Positions 20,301-29,079 of a stretch of 64,000 nt of DNA are shown here, piece by piece; the first letter of the stretch is position 1, and each line of letters opens with the position of its first letter. This DNA is from Hondaea fermentalgiana (Eukaryota > Sar > Bigyra > Thraustochytrida > Thraustochytriidae). A program made the translations under genes and the position numbers. The notes below the pieces were generated by a model. It was not told the origin of the DNA. It worked only from the letters and a program-made list of their open reading frames with translations, and did not search any database. The stretch spans positions 1,759-65,758 of the forward strand of contig NPFB01000038.1 of NCBI GenBank assembly GCA_014084085.1, in the 5' to 3' direction.

Positions 20301-21691
20301 GCAGACTGCGTCTTTTTCAGAAGATTGGCTTCCTGAAGGACAGCGCTTCCCTTGTTGACATCAAAGGCAGGGCCTTCAGGGCCGTCGAGATGAACAGCAG
20401 CCTCTGGGATGGCGTCATCGTCGGCATCTTGCGAAGTACCTGGAGATCGAAAGATTTCGCGGTAGACGTGGGCGTCCTGCACCGCAAAGGAGTCAAAGGT
20501 GTGCAAGCCAAAGCGCGACACGAACTCCTCGGCGAAGGCGAGGCCGAACGTGCTAATTTCTGATTGCGGATTGAGACGCGGAGAAAAGGTGCAAAAGCCG
20601 CCGAGGTTGGGAATGACGACCATGGTAAAGCCAGAAAGAGAGCTCTTGCACGGAAAGCCAATGGTGAACTGAAGCGATCCACTGTGTTCACCCATGCCGC
20701 AGGAGCTCATCATTGAGAGACACATTTGCACGTGCTCGGCGCTAAACACGCGCGTATTCGTGGTGGGGCACACACCGCCGCCAGCGAGCGTGGCGGCGAG
20801 GATGGCGAGTTCTTGCGTGCTGGCCTCGATACAGCAGTTCATAAAGTAAAAGTCCATGGTGTCCTGGAGGTTGACGTTTGCGGGAAAGCTGCTGTGTTCC
20901 ATGAGCATATAAGCGAGGCAGTAGGCGTGGTGCGCGTGGCGGCGTTGCGAGAGGTAGTGGGAGTTGGCAAAGGAGATGGACGAATTGCCAGTGGCACGCT
21001 TCCACACGGACTTGATATAGTTGAAGCGGTCCGCAAGACGTTCAGAGTTCTTGACGAGCGCGGAGCTCATGACGACACCGGCGTCGACAAATGGGTTGTA
21101 CGGCAGGTTGGCGCTATCGAGCGAAATGTCGCGCACAGAGCGCCCAGAAGGTTCGCGGCCAATGTACTTGTGCACGGTCTCCATGCCATTAAGCTCGAGG
21201 GCGGTGCAGTAAAGCAGGGGCGCGCACATCTCCGTAACGGTGAACTTGTCTTCATAATCGCCGCGATTCCATTGCTGGCCGTGCAGACTGCAAAAGGAGG
21301 CCGCCAGGCGCTCCGGGTCGACGCGACCGAGTTTCGGTGTGCGATGCGAGACCTTGCCTTTTTTCCAGTCTCGGGACCTCACGGTCTTTTCAAAGCATTG
21401 GTTGAGTTGCTCCGAGACGAGGTGGAAATTGGGGAGGACGAGGTTACCGCTGAGGGCTGTCTCAATGAGAGCGTTGTGCTTTGCAAGGGCCATGAGCTCG
21501 CCAAAGGTGAGTTCCGATTTTTGCAGACACGCCATGATGGCGCTGTCGCTCGACAGCCTTTCGTCGGAGATGCTCAGTCCCGTCTGCTCGAGAATCTCGA
21601 GTAGCTCTGCTGTGCTAATCCCGCGCGAGGCATCGCCCACAAGATTCGCCAGCAAGGTGCTCAGTTCGGGCGAGCTCGGGTGCGAGTTCAT
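17321..21691 (-). CDS. Tandem glutaminase-ankyrin protein: pseudo-glutaminase domain plus active-type glutaminase domain
   Basis: Kidney-type (serine-dependent) glutaminases hydrolyse L-glutamine to glutamate and ammonia. The order is an EF-hand-like helical N-terminus (about 8-85), glutaminase domain 1 (about 91-400), ankyrin repeats (about 480-580), an acidic Ser-rich linker, glutaminase domain 2 (about 975-1290) and ankyrin repeats (about 1315-1405), for 1456 residues in total. Domain 2 keeps the human-GLS-type residues: Tyr1008, Ser1045 and Lys1048 (S-x-x-K), Asn1094, Glu1140, Asn1147, Tyr1177, Tyr1229 and Val1247. Domain 1 has Arg117, Glu154, Ala157, Asp203, Gln250, Ala257 and Gly334 at these places and keeps only Tyr282. 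The start is the first in-frame ATG at 21691; upstream in-frame codons offer only GTG. No mitochondrial presequence is apparent from this start. Catalytic residue identities come from known GLS structures; the alignment was done by eye. Confidence 0.93.
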   Translation of the reverse strand: MNSHPSSPELSTLLANLVGDASRGISTAELLEILEQTGLSISDERLSSDSAIMACLQKSELTFGELMALAKHNALIETALSGNLVLPNFHLVSEQLNQCFEKTVRSRDWKKGKVSHRTPKLGRVDPERLAASFCSLHGQQWNRGDYEDKFTVTEMCAPLLYCTALELNGMETVHKYIGREPSGRSVRDISLDSANLPYNPFVDAGVVMSSALVKNSERLADRFNYIKSVWKRATGNSSISFANSHYLSQRRHAHHAYCLAYMLMEHSSFPANVNLQDTMDFYFMNCCIEASTQELAILAATLAGGGVCPTTNTRVFSAEHVQMCLSMMSSCGMGEHSGSLQFTIGFPCKSSLSGFTMVVIPNLGGFCTFSPRLNPQSEISTFGLAFAEEFVSRFGLHTFDSFAVQDAHVYREIFRSPGTSQDADDDAIPEAAVHLDGPEGPAFDVNKGSAVLQEANLLKKTQSASSQTSRANADATNSASLARGAEFLADELFYCVANGNADHLRRVFARGVDVNLPDYDMRTCLHIAASEGHLECVKLLCLFGANAAAVDRFGNTPLDDARAEGYVDVVNYLENPPAYAQASAAHDYHVLEKLGAGTQFSAADSLGSACDSDSEGPAADVDLDFPHAPAADPAPDGCANVDDIPEGVPVNVKDGSDSPNLGHIESAKTIEDLDDQSQTQSDESPQAANKTISLSRDTSSKNRRENSENSESSIVGKHEKKMGEASHQETQEGKLRSRENSDKSPQAASPDLGNSPTLQPTRSHLSSGLRTYHMLMEAISQNLASPENRDFELDTDTEQVASENGDAGSEASHVGGPLADLLLRGLDGQRTPKRPTNSAFDKERMERMIEALTQIYTDEAGVEHCRPPTDLDLLNALHHQGIGTEERYNNLAREFSKCSSDHHNNNARTEVPPTSFDFVHENVDGQNGPTSRHHERRKSMAEKRNSCDEGRGRELTARRLLYFCDKFPYIEKVLQGRAVICNFKHFSEDMIEIFEEAKSHREGKVADYIPQLARQDPEKFGIAVCSIDAQRFSYGDARDPFCVQSCSKPISYCIAHELVGEGVIHRHVAHEPSGRNFNELTLNKYGLPHNPLINAGAIMTASLILPEVSSEDRFDYVTSVWTKLAGGEEPGYSNETFLSEMFTADRNRCLGYLMKEKGAFPAHVNSTQALEEVLEFYFQMCSLEATAESLSVVAATLANGGVCPISQKRVFRAETVRNCLSIMASSGMYDYAGEFQFSIGVPAKSGVAGALLIVVPNVMGICTWSPRLDKLGNSARGIQFCKLLQEKYTIHRYSLLRGVSKKLDTRDFSKDFYLQRRCQRLVEAATRGDLKALKLCASEGVSLDTADYDGRTAAHLAASENNLQFLKMLHAAGANMNAVDRWGHTPLDDAVLLDLTEIIAFLNMVDATRGPNERTPVPRRPPTPVTVTACHQVDTRQKIEKQKYPSPSAAAKSAFP

Positions 21692-23174
21692 GCTGGCTGG
21701 CCCGCGGCGACTGGAGGACTGCGAGCAGGACCTGAGACGAGACAAGACGAGACGAGGCGGCTGCGCCTCGGCCGGAGCCAAGTGTCTGTGTTTTCCTCTC
21801 TCCCTCACGTCGGGCGCGGCGCCGTTGCGCGGCGTGAAGAAGGCTGCAACGAGACGGTGCGACCTCGAGCTCTAATGAGGCGCTGCGCGGCGCTGCGCGT
21901 CCCCGACTCTCGCGGCGCCGCCAGGAGGGTTTTGGCTGGCTTTGCGATCGCGTTTTGAAATCGAATTTCGTGGAGCAACGACCGACCGGCCGGCCGACCA
22001 GACTTTCAACTCTGGAGACGAGGGCGCGGAGCCAAGCGCCCGCAAACAACGCCCGCGCGAGGATGGGCGGCCGCCCTGAGCGCAGCGGGCAGACGCGCTC
22101 CGCCTCGCGCCGACGCAGGCAGGCAGGCAGACGAGCCTGCGAACGTTTCCACGCCGGCAGGACTCGACGCCTCCGCCCGTGATGAATGAATGGCGCGAGA
22201 AAAAGCGTGGCTCGGCCGACGGGCTCGGTGCGGCTTGAGATTCTGTCGCGGTCCGTGCCGTTTGGATTCGATGGCTGCTGCTGCGTGCGGCAACGCGGAG
22301 GGCTTTTCGTGTGTCACCAGCCAGGTAGGTGCTGGTGCCGGTGCCAGCTCAACGATGCCTTGCCGGGGAGTTGGCCACGATTTGGAACGGGGTCTACTGA
22401 ATCTGTGCTCTGGGGCAGCAGCAGTGGCAGGTGCACTGCAGATGCATGGTCGATCTTGCGATGCCAATGGGACCGACCAGGGCTGCGACTGGGATTGCGA
22501 CTCCAACTGGAACTACGAGAGCAGGCAGGTAAGCATTGCACCGCATCGCTTGCAGGCGGTGGCGCGGAGTCTGTGATGATAGATAAGGGAGTATACTACA
22601 GTAGTGGACGTAAAAGGCCCCCCCACCCGCGGAATCTAGATGCCCCAGAATCTAGACACGGGAAGAGCCATGAAAACGGCCAGTTAGCTTCCTCGTGTCT
22701 CATGAGGCACTTTTGACTGGAGTCATTTTAGAAGGGTCATGAGAGGACGTATATACGTAAAGTGGCAGACAAATTGGTGAAAAGGGATTTTTGGCACTTT
22801 CTTCTGTCTAGGCCTACCTCAAGACTCTCCCGCGCTCATCAAGCGTGCAACAACCCTGATCATTAACCACAAGTAAAAAAGACGATATTGTCTGGCATAA
22901 ATTCCTTTTTCTGGCATGTTGCATCGCGAACCGGATGGTGTAAACCGCTGCTGCGCAGTTCAATACAAGCGCGGGGGTGGATAAGGCACTTGAATCCTTG
23001 GCACAAGCTGAATGGAAACATACGTAGAATAAAGATAAGACGACTACTTTTACAGGAAGTGTGCGAGACAAATTACAGAATATGATCGCGCTGGCCGCAA
23101 GACAGTGAAAGAAAGAGGGGAAGAAGGAGGAAGTGAAGATACAGGGAGAGCAAAAGAAGGCGAGACAAGTCACT
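21692..23174. other. Glutaminase 5' flank and intergenic DNA
   Basis: No gene is supported. The part next to the glutaminase is a GC-rich leader or promoter with a GAGAC microsatellite (21734-21757). The region around 22190-22580 has short ORFs of biased composition that I do not accept. From about 22600 to 23170 it is AT-richer and holds the 3' flank of the small gene at 23175. Confidence 0.55.
21734..21757. repeat. GAGAC/GACGA pentanucleotide repeat in the glutaminase leader
   Basis: Four to five imperfect 5-bp units. In the sense of the glutaminase mRNA this is a TCTCG-type pyrimidine-rich tract 43-66 nt upstream of the chosen ATG. A longer version lies upstream of the kinesin gene at 48046-48091. 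Confidence 0.75.
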
Positions 23175-23831
23175 TTACTTTTCCTCCTCGTCCCTGTCTC
23201 TGCGCTCCTGCGAGGACAGCAGAGGTTGCTCGGCGCAGGCCTCAACAAAGACCCAATCGGCCCCTTGGCCTTCCTTGCGTGTCCACGCATAGGTTGTGGT
23301 GTCGGCACTGAGATCGTGCGTAAGTGTAAGCCGGACACGGAATCGCTCTTTTGGTGCGGCAGGGCCATTGAAATCGACAACTCGAAATGGTTTGGTGATC
23401 GTGATGCTCTGAACAGCATGCGGCGGGTCCTTTCCGAGATGGATCTCTGTGCGTTGGCGGCCGCCATCTAGAAAATGGGCTTCGTGTTCCGAGCCCTCCA
23501 TCCAGCGTTTCTGCCCCATGATAAACCAGGAAACGAGCTCCGACTGCGAGCAGAGCCGGATGACTCTTGCTGCGCGACGCTTGCTTGAGTTTTGCTCGCG
23601 TAGACGTTGCCAAAGGTCCATGAAAAGAAGCGTGGGGTGGCCGCTCCACGGTTGATCGCCGAAGACCACGTCCATGCGGGGAACGTCAACGATGAATTGC
23701 CGATAGACGCTTTCCACGGTGTCATCTTTGGCGTCGACCTCTGCGCGCGGGGTCGTCGTGCTCGCGTCTTCGACAGCCGTACCGAGTTCGAGCGTTTCCC
23801 AGCCACTTGCTAGATCTGTCTCGTCCTGCAT
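23175..23831 (-). CDS. Hypothetical protein, 218 residues
   Basis: Not recognised. The 218-residue product has an acidic N-terminus (1-40), then mixed alpha/beta sequence with aromatic residues and a run of alternating hydrophobic residues (about 125-190) suggesting a beta-rich domain, ending in a charged E-R-R-D-R-D-E-E-E-K tail. It has no signal peptide, transmembrane helix or obvious catalytic motif. ATG at 23831 and TAA at 23175 are both present. Balanced composition compared with the low-complexity ORFs around it argues for a real gene. Confidence 0.7.
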   Translation of the reverse strand: MQDETDLASGWETLELGTAVEDASTTTPRAEVDAKDDTVESVYRQFIVDVPRMDVVFGDQPWSGHPTLLFMDLWQRLREQNSSKRRAARVIRLCSQSELVSWFIMGQKRWMEGSEHEAHFLDGGRQRTEIHLGKDPPHAVQSITITKPFRVVDFNGPAAPKERFRVRLTLTHDLSADTTTYAWTRKEGQGADWVFVEACAEQPLLSSQERRDRDEEEK

Positions 23832-24392
23832 GATGTCTTTGCGGTTTTGCAGAACTGGACAAGTCTAAAGAATCGCGCTTGACGCGGCGGCGTTGTGGCT
23901 TTAGCTTTAAAATTGGTCGAAGCGTGTCCGAGCCACCAAGCTAGGTAGACTAGACAGACAGACACACAGACACCTTTGCCAAGTTCTCGCGGATGTTTCC
24001 GCACGACCGGGAAGTTCCGCCGCGGTGGCCTTTCTTTCTACAGCGGAAAGGGTGAACAACAAGACCGGCGGGTGGAGTCTCTGCCGAGCGGTGGCGCCTG
24101 CGCGGCCCGCCTTCCTGCCGCCTCGCGCGGCGCGCGCTGTCTCGTCTCCGACCAACTTGCCGGTCTCCCTGCCCGTGGGCGCCGGGACGATGGACGACCC
24201 TAGACTCGCCCTATGCCCCCCTCTTAATTCTACCGGTATGGTGTTTCATCTCACCGAAGCGGGCATCTTCGCACTCTCCACGTGTTTCACCTCCCTGGGA
24301 TCTAAGGCACATATCCATGCAACCGCCTCCGTGCGCGCTGCACGCTTCGTCCCAGAATCCCCGATTCCACCGGCGGTGTCTTGGGTCCACAA

Positions 24393-24758
24393 ATGTGCCA
24401 ATTGGCGCTCATGCCGCTCTTCTCTCTTGGGCTGCGCTTCTTCCTTCCAACTCTGACCCTTCGTTCGCGAGGTCTCGCATCACTCCGCCGCACCGCGGGC
24501 TTCTCCAGCTCAGCTAGCAAGCAGCTGCCGGCGTTCCGCTTTTGCGAGCTCCGCCGCGACCGTCGTCCATCATCCCAAGCGCTCCATCCCTCATCAATAC
24601 CTTCCTCACCCGCGTCCAAGACCCGAACAGCAACAACCTCTACATTTTGCCCACGAGTTGGCGCCAGTTGGCGCTCCCTCGCCCTCTACGTTCCAACTAT
24701 TTCATCCCGCTCCCATTTCATTGCCGCGCCCCTGCCGACAGTGTATAGTTATAAATAG
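24393..24758 (+). CDS. Doubtful small ORF with a mitochondrial-presequence-like start
   Basis: The ORF encodes 121 residues from the first ATG; an internal ATG at 24411 is also possible. Its first ~45 residues are rich in Leu, Arg and Ser with no acidic residues, like a mitochondrial targeting peptide. The rest is Ser/Pro/Arg-rich with no recognisable domain. An overlapping ORF in another frame (about 24542-24748) has a more protein-like composition, so a frameshift or intron is conceivable. It may equally be leader or non-coding DNA. Confidence 0.2.
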   Translation: MCQLALMPLFSLGLRFFLPTLTLRSRGLASLRRTAGFSSSASKQLPAFRFCELRRDRRPSSQALHPSSIPSSPASKTRTATTSTFCPRVGASWRSLALYVPTISSRSHFIAAPLPTVYSYK

Positions 24759-25137
24759 TATAAATAAGTCCAACAAAGCTATCTTCCATCGAGGTCCTGC
24801 GCGAACCGGCCTCGCTCGCGCTGTCGCCCAAGTTGTTTTGCGTGCTCGTGACACGCCTTCCTCCACTTTACATTACTTTCGTACACACAACACTATAACA
24901 CCAACAATAGCTATAGCAAGCAAAGCAAAGCAAGCAAGCGCAGGCCCGCGCGCGTCACCTTGCTTGCGCACAGCCGGCCTCTCCCGGCCCGACTGACCTC
25001 CTCGCGGCCTCGGTCCGCGGCCTCCCGCGCCGCCGCTGCGCGCGTCGCGTCGCGCCGGGGCGGCTTCTCGGGCGCGGGCGCGGCGAGGTCGCGGTCGCTG
25101 GAGCCCGGGTGCACCGGAGGGACGTAACGCCCCGCGG

Positions 25138-25370
25138 CATGTAATGCAGTGCACCGCGAGGGCCGTCCACTTGCGCCCCCGCGCTACAGTGGGCTATGCG
25201 CGCGCTACAGTGCGGCAAACGCGGGCGGCAAGTGCGGCCGCGCGGCGCGATGCAATGCGCGCGTCGCATTGCATTGTGGGAGTGGGTGAGGGAGGCGCAA
25301 GAAGCGGGGCATTACATTACGTTGCATTACAGACATCGCGACCGTCGCCCGCCTGGATTGCATTGCATTC
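25138..25370. promoter_or_regulatory. Cluster of ATTGCAT / CATTAC motifs upstream of the acyl-CoA dehydrogenase
   Basis: Within a very GC-rich promoter, AT-containing TGCATT/AATGCA motifs recur: 25138-25153, 25249-25258, 25265-25277, 25310-25330 (three CATTAC units) and 25356-25370. They occur on both strands within 410 bp of the ATG. A role as binding sites is inference from clustering. Confidence 0.45.
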
Positions 25371-25545
25371 ATTTCGCCTCTGCGCGCAGGCAAACTCCGA
25401 TCCCCGTCGCGCCCGGACCGACTGTGAGCGACGCACGAGCGCAGCGGCAGAAGAAGACCACGAGTCCGAGCGGGCGAGCGAGAGAGAGAGCGAGGGCGCA
25501 GGGAAGCGGGCGAGCGAGGCGCGAACGAGGAGGATACAGTTGAAG

Positions 25546-26805
25546 ATGATGCTCACACGACAGACCGCGGGCAAGGTGGCCAAGGTGACGCGGGCCGCCG
25601 CCGGCGTGCAGGCGCGCAGCCTCTCGCACGCCGTGGCCGGAGGGCCGACCCTGACGCTGACCGAGGACCAGAAGAGCTTTCAGGAGCTGGCCCGCAAGTT
25701 CGCCAAGGAGGAGATCGCGCCCAAGGCCGCGGAACTGGACCGCACCATGGAGTACCCGTTTGAGCTCTTCAAGCAGGCCCACGAGCTCGGCCTCGTCAAC
25801 ACGCACGTGTCGACCGACTACGGTGGCATGGGCCTCGGATGCCTCGACAACTGCATCATCCAGGAGGAGCTCGCCTGGGGCTGCACCGGCGTCATGACGG
25901 CCATCGAGGCCAACTCGCTGGCCTCGATGCCGCTCATCGTTGCCGGCAGCGACGAGCAAAAGAAGGAGTACCTCGGCCGCCTCGTCAACGAGCCCTTGCA
26001 GGCCTCGTACGGCGTGACCGAGCCGGGTGCCGGCAGTGATGTGGCCGGAATCAGCACGACCGCTGTCAAGAAGGGCGACAAGTACATTCTCAATGGCCAG
26101 AAGATGTGGATCACCAACGGTGGCCACGCCAACTGGTTCTTCGTGCTGGCCAAGACCGACCCGGAGGCCGGCCCCAAGGGCATGACGGGCTTCATCGTCG
26201 ACGGTGACTCGCCGGGTATCACCCGCGGCCGCAAGGAGATTAACATGGGCCAGCGCTGCTCGGACACCCGCGGCATCACCTTTGAGGACGTCGAGGTCCC
26301 GGCGGCCAACGTGCTCGGCTCCGAGGGCCAGGGCTTTCGCATTGCCATGCAGGCCTTTGACCACACGCGTCCCCCCGTGGCCATTGGCGCCGTTGGTCTT
26401 GCCCGCCGCGCCATGGAGGAGGCCATCGCCTATGCGACGGAGCGCAAGACCTTTGGCAAGCCGATCGCGACGCACCAGTCTGTTGCCTTTAGCATCGCCG
26501 AGATGGCCATGAACATTGAGGCTGCCCGTCTGCTTACCTACAAGTCTGCCATGATCATGGACGAGGGCAAGCAGCGTAACACCATGTTCGCCTCCATGGC
26601 CAAGGCTTTTGCCAGCGAGGTCGCCAACAAGGTTGCCTCTGACGCCGTGCAGGTCTTTGGCGGCAACGGCTTCAACACCGAATACCCCGTCGAGAAGCTC
26701 ATGCGCGACGCCAAGATCTACACCATCTACGAGGGCACCTCGCAGATCCAGCGCCTCATTGTCTCGCGCGAGCTCTTTAGCGACCCCAGCAAACTTGAGC
26801 CGTAA
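25546..26805 (+). CDS. ACADM: Medium-chain acyl-CoA dehydrogenase, mitochondrial
   Basis: This FAD enzyme performs the first step of mitochondrial beta-oxidation of medium-chain acyl-CoAs, passing electrons to ETF. The product is 419 residues, close to the 421 of human MCAD precursor. Residues 1-30 form a basic, acid-free mitochondrial presequence. The acyl-CoA dehydrogenase signatures follow: [40 protein letters not shown], and the catalytic base Glu396 within [10 protein letters not shown]. The wording of these motifs matches MCAD better than short-chain or isovaleryl enzymes. Two adjacent ATGs (25546 and 25549) mark the start. Isolated gene. Confidence 0.95.
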   Translation: MMLTRQTAGKVAKVTRAAAGVQARSLSHAVAGGPTLTLTEDQKSFQELARKFAKEEIAPKAAELDRTMEYPFELFKQAHELGLVNTHVSTDYGGMGLGCLDNCIIQEELAWGCTGVMTAIEANSLASMPLIVAGSDEQKKEYLGRLVNEPLQASYGVTEPGAGSDVAGISTTAVKKGDKYILNGQKMWITNGGHANWFFVLAKTDPEAGPKGMTGFIVDGDSPGITRGRKEINMGQRCSDTRGITFEDVEVPAANVLGSEGQGFRIAMQAFDHTRPPVAIGAVGLARRAMEEAIAYATERKTFGKPIATHQSVAFSIAEMAMNIEAARLLTYKSAMIMDEGKQRNTMFASMAKAFASEVANKVASDAVQVFGGNGFNTEYPVEKLMRDAKIYTIYEGTSQIQRLIVSRELFSDPSKLEP

Positions 26806-29079
26806 GTATACTATACTAAACATTTGCCTGTCTTGCGATCATTGCTTGTAAAATCATTGCTTGCACTCGATCATTGCTTGCGATGCACGAAGTAAAGAAA
26901 AGAGGAAAGAAACTGTCTGCTCTGCTGCAGCGTCACGGCACTCGTGCTGGGATTCAGGTTGCCGAGATCTCGATGAAAATTAGTCCTATTGGCAGCCAAC
27001 TTTGAGCTGGTGGTGGCTGGTCCGAGCGAGCCGTCGCCGATCCGCAACTGTCAGCGACAGCGAGCTGCGTTTGTCCTGCCGGCGCGGGTGCCTTGCGATG
27101 CTACTGGTATGGCTACTACTTCTATACTATAATAATCTTTGGTTAAGTTAAAAGTGAGCCGCGGCCGTCCTCGAGCGACGAAAACACGCAAATCTTGTAA
27201 AACCGCGTGCAAGATGTTGGGGGGAAATTATCATGCGCGACAACGAGTATACGCGAATGGAGCTCCATAATGGACAAAGAATGATAGAGACATTTTAGAT
27301 GCTGCTTGCTTTTCGCCCCTTTGTGTGCCCGCGCCGTGATTGGCGGCGCCTCGTTCGGCAGCTCTCGTCAGTCTCGCAAAGGCCGCAGGCTTCAGCGCTG
27401 CGATCATCGGCACGGTTCACCGCCGCGGCCACGTCTACCAACGCGTGCAGTGCAGACAGCTGCGGCGGCCTCGACTGTGACCGCTCTCACGCTCTCCACT
27501 GCCACGCGCCCTCCTCACGAACGCTCGCGCTCACCGTCGCACATCCAGCCAGCTTCCCGGTCCGCGACATTGCGAGCGTTTCGGGCCCGCCATTTCCGTT
27601 CCGCCAAGCAAGACAAGCATCAAGCGCATAGACTGGTCCGAGTGACCTCTCGCTTGCGGTGCGATTGCGGCTGCAGCAGCAGCATCACGAGGACAAGGTC
27701 CTCTAGCGTCACGAGACTCCATCCATGCCACTGTCAATCATTCGTTCACGCATGCATGCCCTTCCTTCCGCCGTGGTTGCCTCGCCTTGCGCGCCTACGA
27801 GTAGAGATTTTGCAGCGGCAGCTGCAGATGCAGCTGCAGCTTGCTGTTGCAGTTGCAATCAGCCAGCCATTCAGTGAGCCAGCTTTGGTCAGTCTTGTGA
27901 CCGGTCAACGTGTGTGGCGGTATGGCGCCCCATCGTTGCGGCGAGATCGCAACCCTTACAAATTAACCCGCCCCCGCATCGAACGCACGCTCGCACGAGA
28001 CGCTCGGACGGTCTTGCAAGCGCCATGCATGGCATCCATCTTGCCGCGCCTGCTGCTGCTGCTGCTGTGCTGCTGCACCTGGTCGCAGTCACGGGGCCGC
28101 CATGCCGTTTCGGCGTCGTGAGCCTTAGCCGCACGCCCTCCTCCATCTGACCGCCGCTGCTTTCGCACGGACCGCCGCACGTCGCGCCCTGCGCCGTCGC
28201 TGCGGCCCCGCCCGCGACGCCCGCCCGCCCCTCCGGTCTGCCAAGGCTCTGCGCGCCGCTGTCGCGCGTCGTGTCGCCGCTCTCGACGCGCCATCGATCA
28301 TCCATGCCCTCGCCACACCGTTCTGGTCACCCGTCCGCGACGAGGACTGTGAGGAGGAGGAGAGGCTTGCTCTCCTCGCCGTTTCCCCCGTTTCCCCCGG
28401 CCAGAGGCGCGCTAGTCAGCCGCCCGCCGCGCCCTCTTCGGTTTCCCCCTCGATTCCAGGCCTCTCTCCGCCGCCTCGTTCTCCCCGTCGCTCTCCCTCC
28501 GGCTCTCCTCCTCTTCGTTCCCGTTCTCGCGATCGTCCCCGCCTTGCCACGTTACGCCCTGCCCTCCCTCCCTCCCTCGTTCCCGCCGCGCGCACGCGCA
28601 CGCCGCGGCAGCCATGTGCACGGCCTCTCCGCTCCGCCGCCGCTCGCTCGCTCTCCATCTTTCCAGCCAGGCCGCGGCCGTCGTCGTTCGTCATTCACCC
28701 TCTCTCGCAGCCGCCGCGATCGCTCCCTCGCTCGGCGTTCTCCGCCGCTGCGGACCGGGCTGGCCGCGATCCTGATCCTGGGGCGGCGGCCAACTAGCCA
28801 GCTCCGGCCCGGCCTGACTCCCGCGCCGCCGGTCTCTTCCGAGCCGCGACCGGGCTCGCTTCCCGCTCTCTGCTGACGCGTGGTAGTGTAGCTGGCGTCG
28901 CACACGTGTCGTCGCCTCGTGCGATACTTAGTACTGCCTGCCTGCTGCACTCACTTCCTCGGGGCGGGCTCGGAGCCCGGGGCGGCGGGCGAGCGAGCAA
29001 ACCTGAAACGAAGCGAGCGAGCGAGCAAGAACTTGAACTTGAGCGAGAAGCGAGAAGCGAGAGAGACGAGGCGAGGAGC
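26806..29079. other. Long gene-free region
   Basis: About 2.3 kb with no acceptable gene. It begins with the acyl-CoA dehydrogenase 3' flank carrying three copies of an 11-bp repeat. From about 27300 it becomes GC/CT-rich, with GCTGCT runs near 28048-28075, PvuII/PstI-like palindromic CAGCTGCAG repeats near 27815-27842, and C/T-rich tracts near 28370-28580. It ends with a GAGCGA-rich purine leader (about 28985-29079). Long ORFs here are compositional artefacts. Confidence 0.6.
26838..26880 (+). repeat. Three copies of ATCATTGCTTG in the ACADM 3' flank
   Basis: Perfect 11-bp copies begin at 26838, 26853 and 26870 (spacing 15 and 17 bp), starting about 30 bp after the stop codon and so probably inside the 3' UTR. 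Confidence 0.85.

Larger units (their letters stand above)
23832..25545. other. Intergenic region and acyl-CoA dehydrogenase promoter
   Basis: Only one weak ORF (24393-24758) is worth noting. From about 24940 the DNA becomes extremely GC-rich and carries a cluster of ATTGCAT/CATTAC motifs before the acyl-CoA dehydrogenase ATG. The ORF that reads upstream of that ATG in frame gives a low-complexity translation and is leader sequence. Confidence 0.6.

Noticed and set aside
21692..21808. 39-residue Arg-rich N-terminal extension of the glutaminase that looks like a mitochondrial presequence
   Set aside because: It begins only with GTG, there is no in-frame ATG before the upstream stop, and it lies over the pentanucleotide leader repeat.
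25369..26823. 484-codon ORF on the minus strand
   Set aside because: Antisense shadow of the acyl-CoA dehydrogenase, caused by extreme GC at third codon positions.
27306..28121. 271-codon ORF in the gene-free region
   Set aside because: Begins with TTG, is rich in Arg/Ser/His with no domain and sits in promoter-like GC/CT-rich DNA.
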